A stretch of DNA of 64,000 nt, taken from the NCBI GenBank assembly GCA_050251735.1, contig JBFWMF010000016.1, positions 1-64,000 on the forward strand. The letters are read 5' to 3'. This document shows, piece after piece, positions 60,426 to 64,000 of the stretch; position 1 is the stretch's first letter, and every line of letters begins with the position of its first letter. The position numbers were made by a program, and so were the translations under genes. The DNA is from Desulfitobacterium sp050251735 (lineage in GTDB: Bacteria > Bacillota > Desulfitobacteriia > Desulfitobacteriales > Desulfitobacteriaceae). The notes beneath the pieces were generated by a model that saw only the letters and a list, made by a program, of their open reading frames with translations, did not search any database and was not told where the DNA came from.

Positions 60426-61376
60426 ATGAGTAAAGATGTTATCAGAATCTTAGAACGTAAGGCGAGAATCTTCAATGTTCAGAAATACTCCATCTATGAT
60501 GGGCCTGGAATAAGAACGTTAATTTTCTTCAAAGGGTGTCCCCTAAGATGCAAATGGTGTTCTAACCCCGAGGGCCTTGAACGAAAGTATCAGGTCATGT
60601 ATAAAGAAGATTTGTGTATTCACTGTGGACAATGTATTGCTGTTTGTCCTGTCAACATTCACTGTGTTTCAGAGGAATCTAAGCATCATGTCATCCGAGA
60701 TATCGATTGTATAGGTTGTCGTAAATGCGAAGAAATCTGTCCGAAGCAAGCGCTGTCCATCGCGGGAGAGGAAAAAACGATTTCCGAGGTTCTGGAAATC
60801 ATCCAACAAGATGCGCTCTTCTACCTGAGTTCAGGTGGAGGAGTCACCCTTGGGGGAGGGGAAGTCACAGCACAGCCTGAGTTTGCCACCAATCTACTCA
60901 TGGAATGCAAACGCATGGGAATTAATACAGCTATAGAAACCTGTGGCTACGTTAAGCTTGACTCGTTACTCATGATCGCCCAGTTTACCGATTTATTTCT
61001 TTATGACCTTAAGCACATCGACTCTGATCGACACTACGAACTTACTGGGGTACGCAATGAACGTATTCTGGATAACCTGACGGAGCTAATCCGTCGCGGC
61101 TACCATGTGAAGGTCAGGATGCCTCTCATCAAAGGCATGAATGATAGTATTGACACATTACGTCGCACCTTGGAATTTTTAAAGCCCTTCAAAAGTTGCA
61201 AAAACTTTCAAGGTATTGATTTACTACCCTATCATAAATTGGGCATTAACAAATACAAGCAATTGGATAAGAAATACACAATCAACGAAGATCTGACCTA
61301 TACAACAGAAGAGTTAGATCGTATTGCGGAGAGCATCAGAGAGTATGACATGAATGTCAAGGTCATCAGACACTAA
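60426..61376 (+). CDS. cutD: CutC-activating radical SAM enzyme
   Basis: A 316-residue glycyl-radical activase. The radical SAM cluster motif is FFKGCPLRCKWCSNPEG, followed by two ferredoxin-type sites CIHCGQCIAVCP and CIGCRKCEEICP, typical for this group. GGGVTLGGGEVTAQPEF and the later YDLKHID are further signatures. It abstracts hydrogen from Gly824 of CutC. It starts 29 bp downstream of cutC. Confidence 0.95.
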   Translation: MSKDVIRILERKARIFNVQKYSIYDGPGIRTLIFFKGCPLRCKWCSNPEGLERKYQVMYKEDLCIHCGQCIAVCPVNIHCVSEESKHHVIRDIDCIGCRKCEEICPKQALSIAGEEKTISEVLEIIQQDALFYLSSGGGVTLGGGEVTAQPEFATNLLMECKRMGINTAIETCGYVKLDSLLMIAQFTDLFLYDLKHIDSDRHYELTGVRNERILDNLTELIRRGYHVKVRMPLIKGMNDSIDTLRRTLEFLKPFKSCKNFQGIDLLPYHKLGINKYKQLDKKYTINEDLTYTTEELDRIAESIREYDMNVKVIRH

Positions 61377-61417
61377 GTTAGGTTAAGTACAAGGTTAAGA
61401 ACGGATGGAGGGATTTT

Positions 61418-61771
61418 ATGAGTGCAGCAGATGAATTTGATCGTAAACGTATTATTCAGGAGTATGTGCCTGGTAAGCAAGTTACCCTAGCTCATATCAT
61501 CGCTTCCCCCGTACAAGACTTATATGAACGTTTGGGAATCGAGGAGCGAGGGGCCATAGGTATTTTGACCCTTACGCCGAATGAGACTGCAATAATAGCC
61601 GCAGATATTGCAACAAAAGCATCTGACGTTGAGATTGGTTTTTTAGACCGCTTCACAGGGTCCCTGGTCATATCAGGGGATGTAGCAAGTGTGGAAGCTG
61701 CCACCACAGCCATTAATGAAACCTTGGAGAAATTGCTAGGGTTTACTCCAGCCAAGATTACGCGCACATGA
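61418..61771 (+). CDS. Microcompartment shell protein (EutS/PduU/CutR-like)
   Basis: A 117-residue permuted BMC-H protein. The N-terminal RIIQEYVPGKQVTLAHIIA segment (forms a small beta barrel in EutS/PduU) and GAIGILTLTPNETAIIAADIA identify the group. It overlaps the EutP-like gene by 4 bases (ATGA). In choline loci this type is called CutR. Confidence 0.9.
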   Translation: MSAADEFDRKRIIQEYVPGKQVTLAHIIASPVQDLYERLGIEERGAIGILTLTPNETAIIAADIATKASDVEIGFLDRFTGSLVISGDVASVEAATTAINETLEKLLGFTPAKITRT

Positions 61772-62262
61772 AAAAACGCATTATGGTTGTCGGACCCACA
61801 CAAGTGGGAAAATCGACTTTGGTCAACCGTCTCAATGAAAGTGATCGACCCTTGAAAAAAACCCAGGATGTTATTTATGGGAAACATACCATTGACACTC
61901 CTGGTTCCTATATAGAAAATGCTTCCATGTATAAATACCTAATTGCTACAGCACAAACGGCATCCCATGTTCTGCTTCTGCTTGATTCATCCAGACCTGT
62001 TGAAGTATACCCGCCCAATTTTGCCAAGACCTTTACTTGTCCGGTTATTGGGGTAATCACGAAGGTCGATTTGGCCCCTGAAAATGCTGACTTATGTAGG
62101 CAACAGATGCAGCGCATCGGAGTTTCTGAACCCTACTTCTGGATTTCTTTAAATGACGATATGGGTGTAGACGCTTTGAAAAAGTATCTTACAGTCGATT
62201 CGTCCGATGACTACAAGCAGAAAGACTCTTGTGTTTTTAATGTGGACGATAACAATTCATAA
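61768..62262 (+). CDS. EutP/PduV-like small GTPase
   Basis: A 164-residue P-loop protein with Walker A VGPTQVGKSTL, switch region DTPGSYIEN and the NKxD-like TKVD in VIGVITKVDLAP. EutP and PduV proteins attach to microcompartments; the role is uncertain, with acetate kinase activity reported for EutP. The last 20 residues are polar and variable. Translationally coupled to the shell gene before it. Confidence 0.88.
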   Translation: MKKRIMVVGPTQVGKSTLVNRLNESDRPLKKTQDVIYGKHTIDTPGSYIENASMYKYLIATAQTASHVLLLLDSSRPVEVYPPNFAKTFTCPVIGVITKVDLAPENADLCRQQMQRIGVSEPYFWISLNDDMGVDALKKYLTVDSSDDYKQKDSCVFNVDDNNS

Positions 62263-62301
62263 ATATAAAGTTAAAGATTTCAGGAAGGTTGAGGTGAGAC
62301 T

Positions 62302-62970
62302 GTGAAATACATCACCGATAGGGAACTGCGCGATTTGTATAAAATAGAGCCATTTACCACCTTTATTCTGGAACCGCAGATAAAAATCACGCCGGAAGCT
62401 CGCCAGTTTCTGGTAGACAGAGGAATCAAGATACAGAATCAGAACAGTGACGGTCATTGGACAAACAGTAGCGGAAAAAAACCGGAGCAGGGCCGCGAAA
62501 ATTGGGGTGTGCTAAAGTTGCGAGGCAGAATGGAAACCATAGATTCCCTATTTCTGTTGGTAGCAGCAGATCTCCTAGCTAAAGGCGATAACCTATTGGC
62601 TGAAGATATCCTTACTTTAAGAAAATGTTTCTGCAAGGTACTAAAGTCTGAGCGAGAGCAGAAACCGCTAGAGCCTATACAATTTTGGGGATGGTCAGAA
62701 GGGGAAATCAGAGATTGCACTAACAGTTTGGAAAAACCCTTCGAGGTCAATGAGTTCCATGTCTGTCTGGAAAATGGCAAGACAATTGCTTTACTGAATC
62801 ACTTGCGTGCTGCTCTCCGAGAAGTCGAACCAGCTATCTTGGAAGCACATGGGCAAGATGAGAAGCATGCTTGCTTGAGGCAGGACTTAATTGATCAAGT
62901 TAACTTAATTATCGATATAATTTGCATCATGATAGGGAAGTCTCTGGGAGGTCAAAAATGCAAACCATAA
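62302..62970 (+). CDS. EutT-like protein without the metal-binding cysteine motif
   Basis: A 222-residue protein. The N-terminus (ITDRELRDLYKIEPFTTF, TPEARQFLVDRGI) and the late ALLNHLRAALREVEPAI segment resemble ethanolamine-type cobalamin adenosyltransferase EutT. EutT has a HX11CCxxC metal site between these parts, which is absent here: the corresponding stretch is HWTNSSGKKPEQGRENWG. Choline cleavage by CutC does not need cobalamin. It may be a structural or regulatory derivative. It overlaps the EutJ-like gene by 13 bases. Confidence 0.72.
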   Translation: MKYITDRELRDLYKIEPFTTFILEPQIKITPEARQFLVDRGIKIQNQNSDGHWTNSSGKKPEQGRENWGVLKLRGRMETIDSLFLLVAADLLAKGDNLLAEDILTLRKCFCKVLKSEREQKPLEPIQFWGWSEGEIRDCTNSLEKPFEVNEFHVCLENGKTIALLNHLRAALREVEPAILEAHGQDEKHACLRQDLIDQVNLIIDIICIMIGKSLGGQKCKP

Positions 62971-63800
62971 ATTCAGCTTTTCAATATTGTGATCAACTTG
63001 TTCGTGATTTCGAAAAGGTCATTGAAAAACCTATCGTGGGGAAATCCTCTGTTTATTACACGGGGATTGACCTAGGAACAGCGTATATAGTGCTAGCAGT
63101 CCTTGACGAGAATTATCAGCCGGTAGCCGGTGCCTATCGTTTTGCCAATGTGGTAAAGGATGGAATGATCGTTGACTATATCGGTGCCATACGCATCGTC
63201 AAAGAGTTGAAGCAAGAGCTGGAGGAAAAGCTTGGCACAGAACTTATTTATGCCGCTGCGGCACTTCCCCCAGGAACCTTTACCCTAGATTCGGGTGCAA
63301 TTAAACATGTGGTACAGGGTGCTGGATTTGAAATTACGAATCTGCAGGATGAACCGACGGCCGCAAATGCAGTGCTGAAGATCAAAGATGGCGCAATTGT
63401 CGATATCGGCGGAGGTACCACGGGGATTGCCATTTTGAAGGACGGCGAAGTGATTTATGTCGCCGATGAACCTACCGGTGGTACTCATTTCTCACTGGTC
63501 ATTGCCGGAGCTTATAAGATGAACTTTGATGAGGCAGAGCTGTATAAACGGGATGTCAAAAACCATAGGGAATTGGCCCACGTTGTCAAGCCTGTTGTTG
63601 AAAAAGTATCATCCATCATCAACCATCACGTATCTGAGTATTCAGTGGAAGGAATCTATCTGGTAGGTGGAACCTGTTGCTTGGAAGGAATCGAAGATAT
63701 CATCGCCAAGCAAACGCACCTCCCGACGTATAAACCTCAAAACCCTATGTTTGTGACACCGCTAGGTATCGCTCTGAGCTGCACACAGGAAATTCTATAG
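62958..63800 (+). CDS. EutJ-like Hsp70-type microcompartment chaperone
   Basis: A 280-residue actin-like ATPase of the EutJ family. Phosphate-binding motifs YTGIDLGTAYIVLAVLD and GAIVDIGGGTTGIAILKDG, and adenosine-binding YLVGGTCCLEGIED, are complete. No substrate-binding domain follows, unlike DnaK. It is thought to assist assembly of enzymes or shell. ATG 62958 follows GGGAGG; the longer frame from 62922 has no ribosome site. Confidence 0.9.
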   Translation: MQTINSAFQYCDQLVRDFEKVIEKPIVGKSSVYYTGIDLGTAYIVLAVLDENYQPVAGAYRFANVVKDGMIVDYIGAIRIVKELKQELEEKLGTELIYAAAALPPGTFTLDSGAIKHVVQGAGFEITNLQDEPTAANAVLKIKDGAIVDIGGGTTGIAILKDGEVIYVADEPTGGTHFSLVIAGAYKMNFDEAELYKRDVKNHRELAHVVKPVVEKVSSIINHHVSEYSVEGIYLVGGTCCLEGIEDIIAKQTHLPTYKPQNPMFVTPLGIALSCTQEIL

Positions 63801-63817
63801 ACAGGAGTGACTTACAC

Positions 63818-64000
63818 ATGGAATATCGAATCATAAAGTCCCCTTCCCAAGGGACGGTTGATCTCCTTTTTAGGCGTAAAGGTTCGGCACCAAGCGTCGC
63901 TATCGAGAGCTATGATGCGATCGGTTTGGTGCAAGGGCGGATGATCGATATGGTTTTTGCCGCTGATGTCGCAGAAAAAGCAGCTGGGGTAGTCGTGGAA
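63818..64000 (+). CDS. Start of a probable BMC-domain shell protein, cut by the window end
   Basis: The first 61 residues are visible, beginning MEYRIIKSPSQGTVDLL after a ribosome site (AGGAG) and ATG 63818. The segment YDAIGLVQGRMIDMVFAADV then AEKAAGVVVE resembles the beginning of a BMC fold (the AIGLVE-type strand followed by an Ala-rich helix). A shell protein of the choline locus is the best guess; the 3' part lies outside the window. Confidence 0.6.
   Translation, partial: MEYRIIKSPSQGTVDLLFRRKGSAPSVAIESYDAIGLVQGRMIDMVFAADVAEKAAGVVVE

Noticed and set aside
62302..62970. Functional cobalamin adenosyltransferase
   Set aside because: The cysteine metal site of EutT is missing and the local pathway does not need B12, so only EutT-like is claimed.
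1..64000. CRISPR array
   Set aside because: No regularly spaced direct repeats of 23-40 bases were seen; the closest pattern (55335-55365) is three 8-mers only.

Overview
The window looks like a chromosome segment of an anaerobic, spore-forming, respiring Firmicute of the Desulfitobacterium type (Peptococcaceae). The evidence is the gene order polA-mutM-ytaF-coaE, the sporulation membrane protein YtaF, a run of Tat-exported molybdopterin oxidoreductases of the CISM type with a NosR/CprC-like flavoprotein, and a choline glycyl-radical microcompartment locus. The genus is inferred from family content and was not tested by a search.

Layout. (1) 1-5.9 kb is the right end of a prophage: a DUF6527 protein, a tyrosine recombinase behind a structured leader RNA, a lysis cassette (XhlA-like, amidase, holin-like), three cargo genes, and an attachment site that is the 3' part of a tRNA-Leu(CAA). 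(2) 6-17.2 kb holds housekeeping genes: an EamA transporter, an HD hydrolase, a guanidine-I riboswitch with a paired SMR exporter, polA, mutM, an ABC-F ATPase, ytaF, coaE, a lytic transglycosylase and a thioredoxin-reductase-like flavoprotein without the NADPH motif. (3) 17.2-29.1 kb is amino-acid synthesis: hom-thrB on the minus strand, and divergently a ykkC subtype-2 (probably ppGpp) riboswitch followed by ilvE-ilvD-ilvB-ilvN-ilvC-leuC-leuD-leuB, with no leuA.

(4) 29.4-53.4 kb is the most unusual part: three tandem paralogous respiratory modules. Each has a cytoplasmic histidine kinase, a NarL-type regulator, a molybdoenzyme, a 4x[4Fe-4S] subunit and an NrfD-like quinol anchor. The middle module also carries a TorD chaperone, a NosR-like FMN/polyferredoxin membrane protein and a ferredoxin-like protein. 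In all three modules the molybdoenzyme frame runs, without a stop, from an upstream receiver-like domain of 141-158 residues into a strong internal ribosome site, ATG and Tat signal. Module 1's kinase and regulator have both lost their phospho-residues (His to Ser, Asp to Glu). The three anchors are nearly identical while the catalytic subunits have diverged. Fragments of torD and of the ferredoxin gene show that larger modules were duplicated and then trimmed.

(5) 53.4-55.3 kb is an intact IS1182-like element. (6) 55.3-64 kb is a choline-degrading microcompartment operon running off the window: two BMC-H shell proteins, an aldehyde dehydrogenase with Ser in place of the catalytic Cys, CutC, CutD, a EutS/CutR-like shell protein, EutP-like GTPase, a EutT-like protein without its cysteine motif, a EutJ-like chaperone and the start of another shell-type protein.

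How it works together: the molybdoenzyme modules would take electrons from the menaquinol pool through NrfD and FeS subunits to Mo enzymes outside the membrane, each under its own two-component pair. The microcompartment would cleave choline to trimethylamine and acetaldehyde. The two regions are separate systems that lie next to each other on either side of the insertion sequence.
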